From: Collinsella sp. AF20-14LB
GTDB lineage: Bacteria; Actinomycetota; Coriobacteriia; Coriobacteriales; Coriobacteriaceae
Assembly (NCBI RefSeq): GCF_003459505.1
Contig: NZ_QRWD01000014.1
Location: forward strand, 1 to 64,000
Reading direction: 5' to 3'
DNA: 64,000 nt
The translations under genes and the position numbers were made by a program. The notes beneath the pieces are model-generated. The model saw only the letters and a program-made list of their open reading frames with translations, ran no database searches and was not told the origin of the DNA. This document shows, one piece after another, positions 1 through 9,300 of this stretch (the stretch's first letter is position 1; each line of letters begins with the position of its first letter).

Positions 1-45
1 ATTGGTTATTGAGCGTTGGTCAAAATGGTTGTTTTTACAGTAGCG

Positions 46-969
46 CTAACACCTCACCGACGTGCCGGAGCTCCTCACCCTCGGGGCTATGCCGCAGTAC
101 GAGGCCAGGTGGTCGTGGTCCGGGAACCTCGCGATGTCGACCGATACCGCGAGCTGCGCCGCCGTCCTCGGCCCGATGCCGGGCACGGTGAGCAGGCACG
201 CGTAGGTCTCGTCGCCCTCGAGCAGCCCCGCCGTCTCGGCCTCGAGGGCCCCGGCCTCGTCGAGGGCCTCCGATATCCGGGCGGCAAGGAACCTGACCTG
301 CCTGTTCTCGGCCTCGACGAGCGCCGGCGGCGGCGCGGTCGAGGCGGCCGCGGCCTCCCCGGCGGCCTCGGCCTGCGGCCCCTCGGCCCCCGAGCGGGCG
401 ATCCCCCACGCCCCGCCGAACCCGGCGAGCAGCTCCAGCCACCGGCGGTCCGACAGGTCGACCGCGGCCTCGAGGGCCGGGCAGGACTCGAGCAGCACCG
501 CGCGCAGGCGGTTCTTGTCCCTGGTCGCGCAGGCCACGACGTGGTCGCGCTGGGAGGAGAGGGCGCGGGCGGCCTCGAGGGCCTCGCCGCGGCCCGGGAC
601 CCCCGACAGGGAGTCCGGCACGCCCAGGGCGGTCCGCGCGATCACCGCGGCGTCGCGCTCGTCGGTCTTGGCCTCGCCGGCGAACAGGCCGGCGGCGCGG
701 CTGGCGGCGAGCCCGGGCAGGTGGGCGACCCCGAGCCCCGCGGCGCGGGCCCGCCTCACGGCGAGGGACCCTATGTTGCGGAACTGGTCGACGACGACGA
801 GCGTGCCGGCGGGCGCGGAGGCGAACAGCGCGTCGAGCTCGGCCTCCCTGTTGCGGACGGGGGCGCTGGCCAGCACCTCCCCGTCGCGGTCGACCAGGCA
901 GGCCCAGTGCGATGACTTGCCGACGTCCAGGCCGAGCACGGCCGCGGGCCTGGTGGATGGCGCTTTCAC
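46..969 (-). pseudogene. IS110-family transposase, C-terminally truncated
   Basis: The N-terminus holds the DEDD/RuvC-like start of IS110 transposases (GLDVGKSSHWACLVD, later KTDERDAAVIAR). The C-terminal Tnp_IS116/IS110/IS902 part is recognisable (LLTVPGIGPRTAAQLA, YCGIAPRVRSSGTS), but the frame stops three residues later, so most of the region after the conserved SSG is missing. The protein is about 307 residues against roughly 400 for the family. I chose the GTG at 969 because AAGGAT lies just upstream; an ATG at 1023 has no such site. GC is very high. The break near position 46 joins unrelated sequence, so the copy is probably dead. Confidence 0.85.
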
Positions 970-1205
970 GGTGGTATCCTTCCGGTAGTCGTTCGACCGG
1001 ATGGCCTCCCCCTCGGCACTCACATTACCAGCCGCGGCACCTGCCCGGCACTTTCCTATCAGCCGTCGGGGGCGGCGCGTCCCGCGCCGGCAGCACCCAA
1101 CGGGCCCTCTCGGGGGCAGGGACGTTCGGCCGTGCGCGGGCGCCCGGTCGGCGGCCCGTTCTGGGCGCGCCTCAATCGTAGCCCGAGACGGTCCCGGGCT
1201 GACAA
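970..1205 (-). other. Non-coding left end of the IS110 element, possible bridge RNA region
   Basis: This very GC-rich stretch lies upstream of the transposase start and has no convincing coding frame. In IS110 elements the long non-coding end next to the transposase start encodes the bridge RNA that pairs with target and donor. Base composition falls sharply near 1200, which I take as the approximate element edge. The RNA itself is inferred from family knowledge; I did not fold it. Confidence 0.4.
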
Positions 1206-1218
1206 TTTCGACTGTAAT

Positions 1219-1254
1219 GGACGTTCTTAAATGACTAGTCGTTAAAGAACGTCC
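1219..1254. repeat. 36-bp near-perfect palindrome
   Basis: GGACGTTCTT at 1219-1228 is mirrored exactly by AAGAACGTCC at 1245-1254, and the centre is the palindrome GACTAGTC. A further ACGACTAGT follows at about 1259-1267. It lies between the IS110 end and a promoter-like region, so it may be an operator or a recombination site. Confidence 0.6.
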
Positions 1255-1277
1255 CCAACGACTAGTATCGATTTAAT

Positions 1278-1307
1278 AGAACATACGTTTGCTTTTTATG
1301 CTATACT
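1278..1307 (+). promoter_or_regulatory. Candidate LexA/SOS-controlled promoter
   Basis: AGAACATACGTTTG (1278-1291) fits the Gram-positive LexA box GAAC-N4-GTTY. An extended -10, TGCTATACT, ends at 1307. Downstream, a good RBS (GGAGGT) precedes a nine-codon reading frame at 1354-1383 (MTRWSEPGK), and then the gene at 1508. The same box-to--10 arrangement recurs on the minus strand near 39560. Confidence 0.5.
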
Positions 1308-1507
1308 CGCCTCAAGGCATGAGAATGGTCGAGAGTTCCCGCGGAGGTCCCCAATGACACGCTGGAGCGAGCCCGGTAAGTAAGATCGGTGGTTACCGCA
1401 CTCGTCCATCTCAGACAGGCTGCGCTCCTGTTCGTCGTCGCCGTCAAAGAACGACACTCACAACCAAACGTTTCCGTTATCCGTGAGCCACACAGGAGTG
1501 CATCGTT

Positions 1508-2793
1508 ATGGCAAAAAAGATTCCAACCTTTACGTCCGACACCGTATCAAGCGCCTGCTCAGATATCAGCAAGATCGTTGAAGCCAAGAGTCTCAATCAA
1601 AAGAGACTCGATCATGAGACTTCGTTAGAGGGGGCGTTGCTCATTGGGCGCCGCCTCGAACAAGAGACTGCCGATACCCCATTACTAATCTCAAAGGACT
1701 GCTCTCCCCCGTCGGCGGCCATCTACACAAGCACTATGGCCCCCGCCTAGGACAATCCTATCTCGCACGCTGCATTAAGTTCGCTCGCGCCGTTCCCAAA
1801 TACGCACCTTTTCGATCAGAGCTTGACCTAGCCCACTATGAGGCACTCGCTCGCGTCACAAACGAGTACCTGCGTCTTGAGCTCATGAACGTCGCGGCCG
1901 ACAACAGGTGGCCCTCATCGCACATCGCGCTTCACGCCAGATACCAGAATCCACAAGATGCTCCAAGCAACAGAGAATTCCGCGAGCTCACAGCGAACCA
2001 GGAAGTTTGGCGCTTTGCCCGCGCTTATACAGATGCCTGCGGAATCATTTCGCTCGAGAAGTTTGTTGAGCTTTACAATTCTTGCGCTCCCGAACCAGTC
2101 TCGATATTCGAAGTAAATGAAACTATTTGGAAAATCAAAGAGGAGTCGGGGCGCATCGACAACCCCTGCATACTTTCCAAGGACGGAGAGCTGTACCTCA
2201 TAGCGCCGGAACTAGACGACACGGTCGAAAATAACCCTTATTACTACGACGACTACGGATATTCCTATCGAAGATACGAACGCCATAGCGAGTACACCCA
2301 GGAAATGCGCTCGTTACGCGAGCGACGTGTTCAGAGCAGGAGGGCGGCCATATTCACTGGCCATAAGCAGCATCCAATCGAAAAACTAGACTATGAGGAC
2401 ATCGTCTGTGGATATGCCAGCTACACACAATCTGTTAATAATCTCAAATTGTATATCTTGAATGATTCCAAGCTGGGTGCCGCAAGCCTTCACGCAAGAG
2501 AGGACGAGTTCGATTTCATCATGGCAAAGCTCTTGCGTTCTATTGGTCTCAACGGCATGCCGACAGCACAACAAACAACCGAAGATGCCGAATTTTTATT
2601 GATCGTCGTACGACCCGATTTTTACAAACAAGCGGAGATAAACAAGGTCTCCAAGCTCCTCGCAATAGTCTATGAAAACACTCCCCTCTGGGAGTTCAAC
2701 GGACGCTCATACACCGAGCTAAAGAGCGAAAAAACGCTAGAGCCTCCGGTGCCAACTTTGCAACGAACAGTCCAACCAAAACAGGCTGCTTAA
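1508..2793 (+). pseudogene. Hypothetical protein with DUF1016-N-like domain, frameshifted
   Basis: The frame opens at ATG 1508 after an AGGAG and reads to about 1680, then continues in another frame to 2793. The switch falls in a run of four Cs (1677-1680); one extra C would restore a single protein of about 428 residues. After the join comes HYGPRLGQSYLARCIKFARAVP and a DLAHYEALARV stretch, which resemble the N-terminal DUF1016 pattern (YG..L....L....F...P, then SHY..L..V). The C-terminal half (2100-2793) has no motif I recognise, and I see no PD-(D/E)XK motif. It could be a sequencing error or a true mutation. Confidence 0.5.
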
Positions 2794-2850
2794 CCTAATT
2801 AACTGCTTGTATTTTTGTCTACAAAACTGTATACATAAAGAGAGGTCCAT

Positions 2851-3117
2851 ATGGAGCTCATCGCAATCCACCCCCATGCCCTCAAACACGGGCTGACAGA
2901 GACGGATATTATATGCGCCTGGAACTCCGCTTTTGCATGGTTCAGGCGTGATCTTGAAAATTGAGGCATCGATTACGTTCTCGTTGGACTTGATGGAAGA
3001 AGCCGCCTCATGGAGCTCATTGCTCGATGTTGCCCCGATCGGGATGGTTACATCATTTACCACGCCCTTGTCCCTCCTACGCGCAAGGTGCTCAGGGAAA
3101 TCGGAATCGATCGATAG
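2851..3117 (+). pseudogene. BrnT-like toxin gene with an in-frame TGA
   Basis: An 88-codon frame starts at ATG 2851 behind AGAGAGG and ends at 3117, interrupted by a TGA at 2962-2964 (codon 38). Both halves read well as one small toxin-like protein: HALKHGLTETDIICAW before the stop, then YVLVGLDGRSRLMELIA and YHALVPPTRKVLREIG after it. This order (H..KHG near the start, a central strand region, a final P.TRK.LRE) is that of BrnT-like toxins paired with ribbon-helix-helix antitoxins. The antitoxin gene begins 8 bases later. The stop most likely inactivates the toxin. Confidence 0.5.
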
Positions 3118-3125
3118 GAGGCGCT

Positions 3126-3392
3126 ATGGACGCTAAACAGCTCGAAAAGATGATGGGGTTTGCTCCCGGTGAGCTAGAAAAAGCCGCAGCGGCATACGAA
3201 AAAGATGAGTGGCCGAAGGGCCACACCGTCAAGTTGGGAAGGCCGCCGATTTCCGATGAACCAAGCGTTGTTTTATCGGCACGTGTGGGCGAATCGGTTC
3301 TTGAAGCATTTGACGCAAAGGCAAAGCGCCATGGGCAAACGCGCACGGAGCGACTCAGGGAACTCATTACACTCGATGCAATGATTGCCTAG
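3126..3392 (+). CDS. Ribbon-helix-helix antitoxin (BrnA/CopG-like)
   Basis: An 88-residue protein starting at ATG 3126 with TAGGAGG upstream. The first half (ELEKAAAAYEKDEWPKG) and the central GRPP motif are typical of antitoxins in this class. The C-terminal VVLSARVGESVLEAFDAKA..HGQTRTERLRELI has the strand-helix-helix spacing of CopG DNA-binding domains. Its partner upstream is interrupted by a stop codon, so this may be a solitary antitoxin that still represses its own promoter or neutralises a related toxin elsewhere. A strong hairpin terminator follows. Confidence 0.7.
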   Translation: MDAKQLEKMMGFAPGELEKAAAAYEKDEWPKGHTVKLGRPPISDEPSVVLSARVGESVLEAFDAKAKRHGQTRTERLRELITLDAMIA

Positions 3393-3411
3393 TCCCCTGC
3401 CGAACCAAACA

Positions 3412-3473
3412 TGTACGTCAGCATCCAAAAACGATATTTTTCGACATCCTTGGATGCTGGCGTACAGTTTTTT
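3412..3473 (+). terminator. Rho-independent terminator with a 17-bp stem
   Basis: TGTACGTCAGCATCCAA (3412-3428) pairs with TTGGATGCTGGCGTACA (16 of 17), with a 21-base loop, and is followed by GTTTTTT. It ends the toxin-antitoxin transcript. The stem is unusually long for a terminator. Confidence 0.75.
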
Positions 3474-3523
3474 GCATGGGTCCGGCACAGGCGATCCGTT
3501 CTTCTCCGTCCCCAAGGGATCAT

Positions 3524-4483
3524 TTAGCCACAAAAGCGGGCGATGGGCGCAAGCTGCTGCTCGCGAAAGACACGGTCGACAGCGGCACGGTATTCATCGA
3601 CCTTTTTGGTCTTGCGTACGAGTTTGTGAACGGTCGCGGGATCGGCGAAGGCGCATTTGGCGTAGAACCACCACTCCTTCATGCGAAAGACCGCGTTGCC
3701 CCCAATCTCGTCCGCATAGGCCGCAAACAGCATGTCATGGAAGCGTTGCAGCTCAGCGGCGGTAGCGGCAGGGTCGCCCTTAACCATGCGAGCCAGCGCG
3801 GGATTCGCAAGCAAGCCGCGCCCCAACATTACGTGGCGTGTTCCGGGATAGGCCTTCACCAGCGCATCCATGTCCTCAAGATCAAAGATGTCGCCGTTAT
3901 AGGCCACGGGGAACGGCGCCCGTTCCAGCGTCTCGCCGTAAAACTCTTTGCGCGGTGAGCCCGTATAACGGTCCTTTTGCACGCGCGGATGCACGATCAA
4001 CTCCGCCAGCGGCATTCGGCAATAGAGGTCGAGCACGCGCTCGTACTCGTCATCGCATTCGAGCCCCAGTCTGGTCTTGACCGACACCGGCAAGGGCGAG
4101 CGTTCGCACACGTCGCTCAAGAACACCTCGAGCTCATCCAAATTGCGCAGAAAGCCCGAACCCTTGCCCTTCGCGACCACCGTACCCGAAGGGCAGCCAA
4201 GGTTGAGGTTGACCTCGCGGTAACCCATATCGGCAAGCACCTGCGCCGCCCACACAAACTCGTCCGCATTCTTGGACATCAGCTGGGGCACCACGTTAAG
4301 TCCCTGGTTGTTGGCAGGATCGACCTCTTTAAACGCCTTGCCGCCAAAGCGATTGCCCACCCGCGGCGGCGGCAAAAACGGCGTGTAATAACAATCGAGC
4401 GCGCCGAAGCACTCCGCATGCACGCGACGGAACACATGCCCGGTAATCCCCTCCATAGGAGCCAGCGATAAATACATCAACAT
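3524..4483 (-). CDS. dus: tRNA dihydrouridine synthase (Dus family)
   Basis: A 319-residue FMN enzyme of TIM-barrel type that reduces uridines in tRNA to dihydrouridine. It opens with LSLAPMEGITGHVFRR, the usual Dus start, and has the active-site segment VNLNLGCPS (catalytic Cys in GCPS), then SVKTRLG, an IVHPR motif and YNGDIFD for FMN binding. Length is normal. The start is uncertain within three codons (ATG 4483 or 4477) because the RBS is weak. It is a single gene, with a palindromic repeat directly upstream. Which tRNA position it modifies cannot be told from this sequence. Confidence 0.9.
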   Translation of the reverse strand: MLMYLSLAPMEGITGHVFRRVHAECFGALDCYYTPFLPPPRVGNRFGGKAFKEVDPANNQGLNVVPQLMSKNADEFVWAAQVLADMGYREVNLNLGCPSGTVVAKGKGSGFLRNLDELEVFLSDVCERSPLPVSVKTRLGLECDDEYERVLDLYCRMPLAELIVHPRVQKDRYTGSPRKEFYGETLERAPFPVAYNGDIFDLEDMDALVKAYPGTRHVMLGRGLLANPALARMVKGDPAATAAELQRFHDMLFAAYADEIGGNAVFRMKEWWFYAKCAFADPATVHKLVRKTKKVDEYRAAVDRVFREQQLAPIARFCG

Positions 4484-4498
4484 CCATTCTCAAATCAA

Positions 4499-4527
4499 TG
4501 TGACAAAGGGACTGTCCCTTTGTCACA
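4499..4527. repeat. Dispersed 29-bp palindrome, copy 1
   Basis: TGTGACAAAGGGA, CTG, TCCCTTTGTCACA: perfect 13-bp arms around a 3-bp centre. It sits between two divergent genes. Related copies are at 6371, 9835, 15742, 50447 and 57788. Confidence 0.85.
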
Positions 4528-4600
4528 TAATACGCCCACCGAGGGCGGGGGTTCTCTATACTGGGTCACATATGACGGTATCGCGCCAAAGGAGAACGCC

Positions 4601-5128
4601 GTGACCACCTCGCAGATATCCCTGCTCGCGCTCATCTTGGTTGGGGGCATCGGCATCCTGCTTATCGGAGTGAGCGCGCTCATGAAAGCCGTCGCTCGCA
4701 AGAAAGCCAAGGCCTGTACCGCCGTGACCATGGGAACGGTCATCGACCATCGCTTTATGGGCGAAGGCAGGATGTATCCCGTTTTGGAATACACCGTCGA
4801 CGGCACGCAATACCGCGCGAAAAAACAATTCCGTGGCATAAAGACCAAAAGCTTGTCGGGACCCCCCATCCGCACGCAAGCCACCGCCCACGAAGACGCC
4901 AAGGGCTGGCTGCACGTGCAGACAGGCCCCATCGCCCGCCTAGGCACCCTCGCGGAGCAGCTTTGGCCCCTCGGTAGCCAAATGACCGTGTACTACAACC
5001 CCAGCAACCCAGACAAAAGCTATGTCGAACGCCCCATCGTGGGCAACTTTGCCACACTGATGTTTAACATCGCAGGCTTCTTGCTCATCGCGATGAGCAT
5101 CTTGCTCTATGTTCTTATCCAGCGCTAG
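4601..5128 (+). CDS. DUF3592-type membrane protein
   Basis: A 175-residue protein with an N-terminal membrane helix (LLALILVGGIGILLIGVSAL), a central extracytoplasmic beta-rich part (VLEYTVDGTQYRAKKQF, then VTVYYNPSNPDKSYVE-like sequence) and a C-terminal helix (NIAGFLLIAMSILLYVL). The central VLEYTVDG plus YNP..P..SYV pattern is that of DUF3592. I placed the start at GTG 4601, behind AAAGGAG at the right distance; a longer frame from 4520 begins inside the palindromic repeat. Function unknown. Confidence 0.7.
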   Translation: MTTSQISLLALILVGGIGILLIGVSALMKAVARKKAKACTAVTMGTVIDHRFMGEGRMYPVLEYTVDGTQYRAKKQFRGIKTKSLSGPPIRTQATAHEDAKGWLHVQTGPIARLGTLAEQLWPLGSQMTVYYNPSNPDKSYVERPIVGNFATLMFNIAGFLLIAMSILLYVLIQR

Positions 5129-5191
5129 CTCAAACTGATGCGCCCCGCGCCCCATGCGCCGCAACGACCGTTACGACACCAAGGATCAGCC

Positions 5192-6325
5192 ATGGCAACA
5201 CTTTCCGAACAAGAACGCAAGCGTATCCAGCGATACTGCATCTATCCCAAGATTGCCGGCGCAGCGCTTGCCATGGCGTTTGTGCTGCCTTTTTTGATTA
5301 TTCCCTTCGAAATGATTGACGATATCGTCTTCCATCATGAAAGCTTCCAGGAGACGGGCATGATGACCGCCTTGGCGCTCACCGCCGTCGAGCTCGCCAT
5401 CTTCTGCTACTGCGCGCTCGCGCCGCGCTTTGGCATGCGCGGCAAGCAGTGGAAAGAAATGCAGCACCGACTCGTCGTCGAGCAGGCTGAGAAAGACCGC
5501 TCGGCACAAATCGCAGGTGTTATCGGTACGCAGGCCGCCGCGCGCCTGCTCAAGAACAGCGACAACGAGACCGCACGCAACCTGGGCGGCGCGGCAGAAG
5601 TCGCCGCTGCCGTAGGCGCCGTCGCCACCGCGGCAGACGTGCTTGCCGAAAGCTTTGCCAACGCAAAGGCAATGGCAGAGGCCTGTGGCGTGCCCGTCCC
5701 CCGTGCAAAAAAGTGGATCGTCGCGCTTGTGGCGCTGCCCCTCGCGATCGTGTGCGGTGCCTATATCCCGCAGCTGGCGCAGGGAAACATCGAGATGCAA
5801 CAGAACGCAGCGGCCGCGGCCGAGCAGATCGCCATCGCTCGCAAGGCATTAGAGCCCGCATGCGAGTACGTGTCCGCCGATGACCCCTACGAGCGATATC
5901 AAGATTACGGCTATCACGTCCGCGGCTATCTGCACGAAGGCGACTCAGGTACCCAGAAGGCCTATACCTATCTGGACTTTGACAACAAGGGGACACTCAA
6001 GGAAGTGAGCTACGCGGCAGAGGTCGACCCCAGCGCGAGCCTTGAGGACAACCTCGCCCGCATCGAGCGCGACCTTGACGAGCTGTTCTCTGCCGTCCAA
6101 ACCGTAGACGTCAAGACGGTGAGCCCCGAGCTCTTGGCACCGCAGAAACTCCCCGAAGAGTTTAGGCAGGCATTTTTGAACGGCTCACTCTACGAGAGAA
6201 TCTCTATCAGGACGAGTGACGACCCCATCAAGGTGTATTACTCGTTTGATACGGATCCCGAGGACGAGTTTGACGAGTACACCCATCCAAGCATCCGTAT
6301 CACGTTGATGGGCAAAACAAACTAA
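5192..6325 (+). CDS. Hypothetical membrane protein
   Basis: A 377-residue protein starting at ATG 5192 after AAGGA. Two membrane helices lie near the N-terminus (about residues 20-40 and 55-75), followed by a long Ala-rich helical section (about 85-160, with AAEVAAAVGAVATAADVLAE), a third helix (IVALVALPLAIVCGAYI) and an acidic C-terminal domain of about 150 residues (YLDFDNKGTLKEVSYAAEVD) that should lie on one face of the membrane. I do not recognise the family. It follows the DUF3592 gene with a 63-base gap and shares its direction, so the two may be cotranscribed; a strong terminator ends the unit. Confidence 0.6.
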   Translation: MATLSEQERKRIQRYCIYPKIAGAALAMAFVLPFLIIPFEMIDDIVFHHESFQETGMMTALALTAVELAIFCYCALAPRFGMRGKQWKEMQHRLVVEQAEKDRSAQIAGVIGTQAAARLLKNSDNETARNLGGAAEVAAAVGAVATAADVLAESFANAKAMAEACGVPVPRAKKWIVALVALPLAIVCGAYIPQLAQGNIEMQQNAAAAAEQIAIARKALEPACEYVSADDPYERYQDYGYHVRGYLHEGDSGTQKAYTYLDFDNKGTLKEVSYAAEVDPSASLEDNLARIERDLDELFSAVQTVDVKTVSPELLAPQKLPEEFRQAFLNGSLYERISIRTSDDPIKVYYSFDTDPEDEFDEYTHPSIRITLMGKTN

Positions 6326-6363
6326 AAGGCGCGGGAAGGGCCACCCCCCTTCCCGCGCCTTTT
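6324..6363. terminator. Bidirectional rho-independent terminator
   Basis: A 17-bp stem, AAAAGGCGCGGGAAGGG against CCCTTCCCGCGCCTTTT, with T-runs in both orientations. It separates the convergent genes ending at 6325 and 6400. Confidence 0.9.
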
Positions 6364-6370
6364 CATCCAA

Positions 6371-6399
6371 TGTGACAAAGGGGCTGTCCCTTTGTCACA
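6371..6399. repeat. Dispersed 29-bp palindrome, copy 2
   Basis: TGTGACAAAGGGGCTG then TCCCTTTGTCACA. It abuts the stop codon of the ABC transporter gene (6400). Confidence 0.85.
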
Positions 6400-9300
6400 T
6401 TATTCGGAGCGTAGGGCTTCTACGGGGTCTTTTTTGGATGCGCTGCGGGCCGGCAGCAGGCCAGCGACAACCGTCAGCAACACCGAAATCGCGATGAGCA
6501 CCAGCGCATCCTGCACGGGCAGGCTCATCAGATTGGGGACCTGTTTGACCGCAAGCGCCCAGGCATTGACCGGAAAACTCACGAGCACCACGACGACGAT
6601 GGCGAAGACGCCAGCAATGAGGCCTTCGATGAAAGTCTCGGCGTTAAACACGTTGGCCACATTGCGCTTCGACGCGCCGATCGCGCGCAGGATGCCAATC
6701 TCCTTTTTACGCTCCAGCACGCTGATGTAGGTGATGATGCCGATCATGATGGAGCTGACGACCAAGCTGATGCTCACAAATGCGATGAGCACCAAGCTGA
6801 TGGTGTTCACGATGTCGGTTACCGAACCCATGATGATGCCCATGTAGTCGGTGTACGAGATTGCCTGCTCATCGTGGCCAGCGGCTTTGACCTGCTTGTT
6901 GCACGCGTCGATGTGATCGAGCACGCGCTCCTTGGCCTCAAAGTCGCGCGGGAAAATCTTGACCGAGATGGGGTCTGCCTCGTCCGCATAGCCCAACGTG
7001 GTCAGATTGTTGTCGTAGGTGAGCTTTGACGCCTTGGCATAGCTCATCATGAGCGAGCTCAGGTCCTCGGCGTCCATGTTGAAGTGGATGGCACGAGCAA
7101 AGGCGTTCGCATCCACGCGCATGGCGCTCGCCAGGTTGGCAAAACTCGAAGACATCTGCGTCGCCATCTGGTCCATAAGCCCTGCCGCGCCCGCCTTGAG
7201 CTGAGCTGATACCGTCGTGGCAATCTGCTCGCTGACCGCCTTCATCACCTGATCCATAGCCTGCTGCAAATACGGAGCCAGCTGCTTTTGCACATAGTCG
7301 CCCATCACCTGCTGCAGACGCTCGGCCAGGGCATCGCCGCCAAGCGCTTTGAGCTGTGCCAAAATTTGCTGGGCTGCGGCATCATTCTCAAGATATGCCG
7401 AGAATGCGGCAGCGAGCTTTGACGCGTCTTTAAGGTCTTCGGGTGACAGCGCCTTAAACTGATCAGACCGCAAAAAGCCCTCAAACAGCTGGTTGGCAAG
7501 CGTTCCCACCTGCTGCATTTGCTCGGGCGTGAGCTCCAGACCGTCAAAGATGCCCGAGAAATCTGGGGTTGGCGCTTTGGCCATGATGTCGCTGAAGTCG
7601 ATGTCCTTACCAACGCCCGAAAGGTCAATGTTCAGCCCGGACAAGTCGATACCAGAAAGGTCCATACCGCCGGCCGCACCCGAGAGCGCAGACGAATCGA
7701 GAGAGAACGCGCTCTTGAGCGCCGCCTCGTCCACGCTGAACATGCTGCTCAAATCCACGCCCTGCTTGGCTTCGCCCTGCAGCTCGTCGAAGGTTTTGCC
7801 CGTAAAGACATCCGTCTCGGGGTGGGCAAGCTGCTCCTGCACGATTTGCGAATCGGCAGCACGCTCCATAAGCTGGCGAGTCAGCGCACGCGTATAGGCA
7901 ATGCCCGGGGACAATGCGCTCGCGTTTGCCGTCTCGCTGGGTCGCACCACGCCCACAATGCGCACGTCAATACCGTCGGCAACCTTGGCTTTCATAAAGT
8001 CGGCGTCGCCAGACATGTCAGTCCACATGCCGGTCTCTTCGTTTTTGCGATAGGCATCGGCCGGCGACAACACCTTAAACGTCGTGGACAGTGCATCGTC
8101 GTAGGTAAAGTCGCTGCCGGTCTTGGGCGTCTTGACCTTGCCGTCGGCCGTCATGGCACTGTTAACCAGGTCGTTGAGCTCATCGATATCCAGCGCGCCG
8201 ATACTGTAGAGCGTGTAGTCGCCCACTGTTCCGCGGCTCGAAAGCACCATCACGGCCTCGTTGGCAGACGTAGGCCAATGGCCGGCAACGACATCGTACT
8301 GGCTGTCGAGCAGACTCTGGTCGTTGATCATCTCGTTAAAGACCGAGGTCCCCATGGAATCCATGCTCACCGTTGCCGCCGAGCTCGCGCCTCCGCTCAT
8401 GGCCTCGGTCATAGCGTTGGGCACCAGCCGGACAGGCTTCTCATCGCCCTTGCCGGCACGATAGACAACCGGCGATACACCGTAGCCGTACTGAATGGCG
8501 TTGACCTCTTTATCGATGCCGTCGCCACCGGCATCGAGCCATGCCTTAAAGCTCGTCATGTCGTTGGACTTAACGCTTGCGAACATATCCTTTACGGCCG
8601 TGACCACAGGGATCTTATCGGTCCCCTGAGCCTTGCCGTCGGTGCCGTCGTCAGACGAACCCTCGTTCTTGGACGTATCGTCATCCGTGGCCCCATGCCC
8701 GCCCATCATGGACGACAGGTCGTAATCTTGTTTGGAAATCGTAAGCGGGTAGCTCGAGAGCGTGTCCTCCTCGACCTTTTTGATGTAGCCGTTTACGCCG
8801 TTGGAGAGCGCCAGAATCGCCGCGATACCGATGATGCCGATCGAACCAGCAAAGGCCGTCATAGCCGTACGGCCCTTCTTGGTCAAAAGGTTTCGCGCCG
8901 AAAGCCCCAGCGCTGTCACAAAGCTCATCGAGGTTTTGCGCGTGGGCTTGGCCTCGCGACGCGCGGCCTCGGCAGCATCAAAGGGATCTGAATCGTCGGT
9001 GACCTTGCCGTCCGCCAGGTTGACAATGCGCGTGGCGTACTTGTACGCCAGCTCGGGATTGTGCGTGACCATGATGACCAGACGGTCGCGCGCAACGTCC
9101 TTGAGCAAATCCATGACCTGGACGGACGTCGTTGAATCCAAGGCGCCGGTCGGCTCGTCTGCCAGCACAATCTCGGGGTCATTGATCAGGGCGCGGGCAA
9201 TGGCCACGCGCTGCATCTGCCCGCCCGAAAGCTGGCTCGGGCGCTTGTCAACGTGCTCGCCCAGACCGACTGCCTCGAGCGCCTTGCGTGCACGTTGGCG

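Noticed and set aside
16..915. Long plus-strand frame opposite the IS110 transposase
   Set aside because: It is the antisense of a high-GC transposase gene, rich in Gly/Arg/Pro with no family resemblance.
1354..1383. Nine-codon minigene MTRWSEPGK
   Set aside because: It has a good RBS and follows a promoter, but is too short to assign and might be part of a leader; mentioned only with the promoter.
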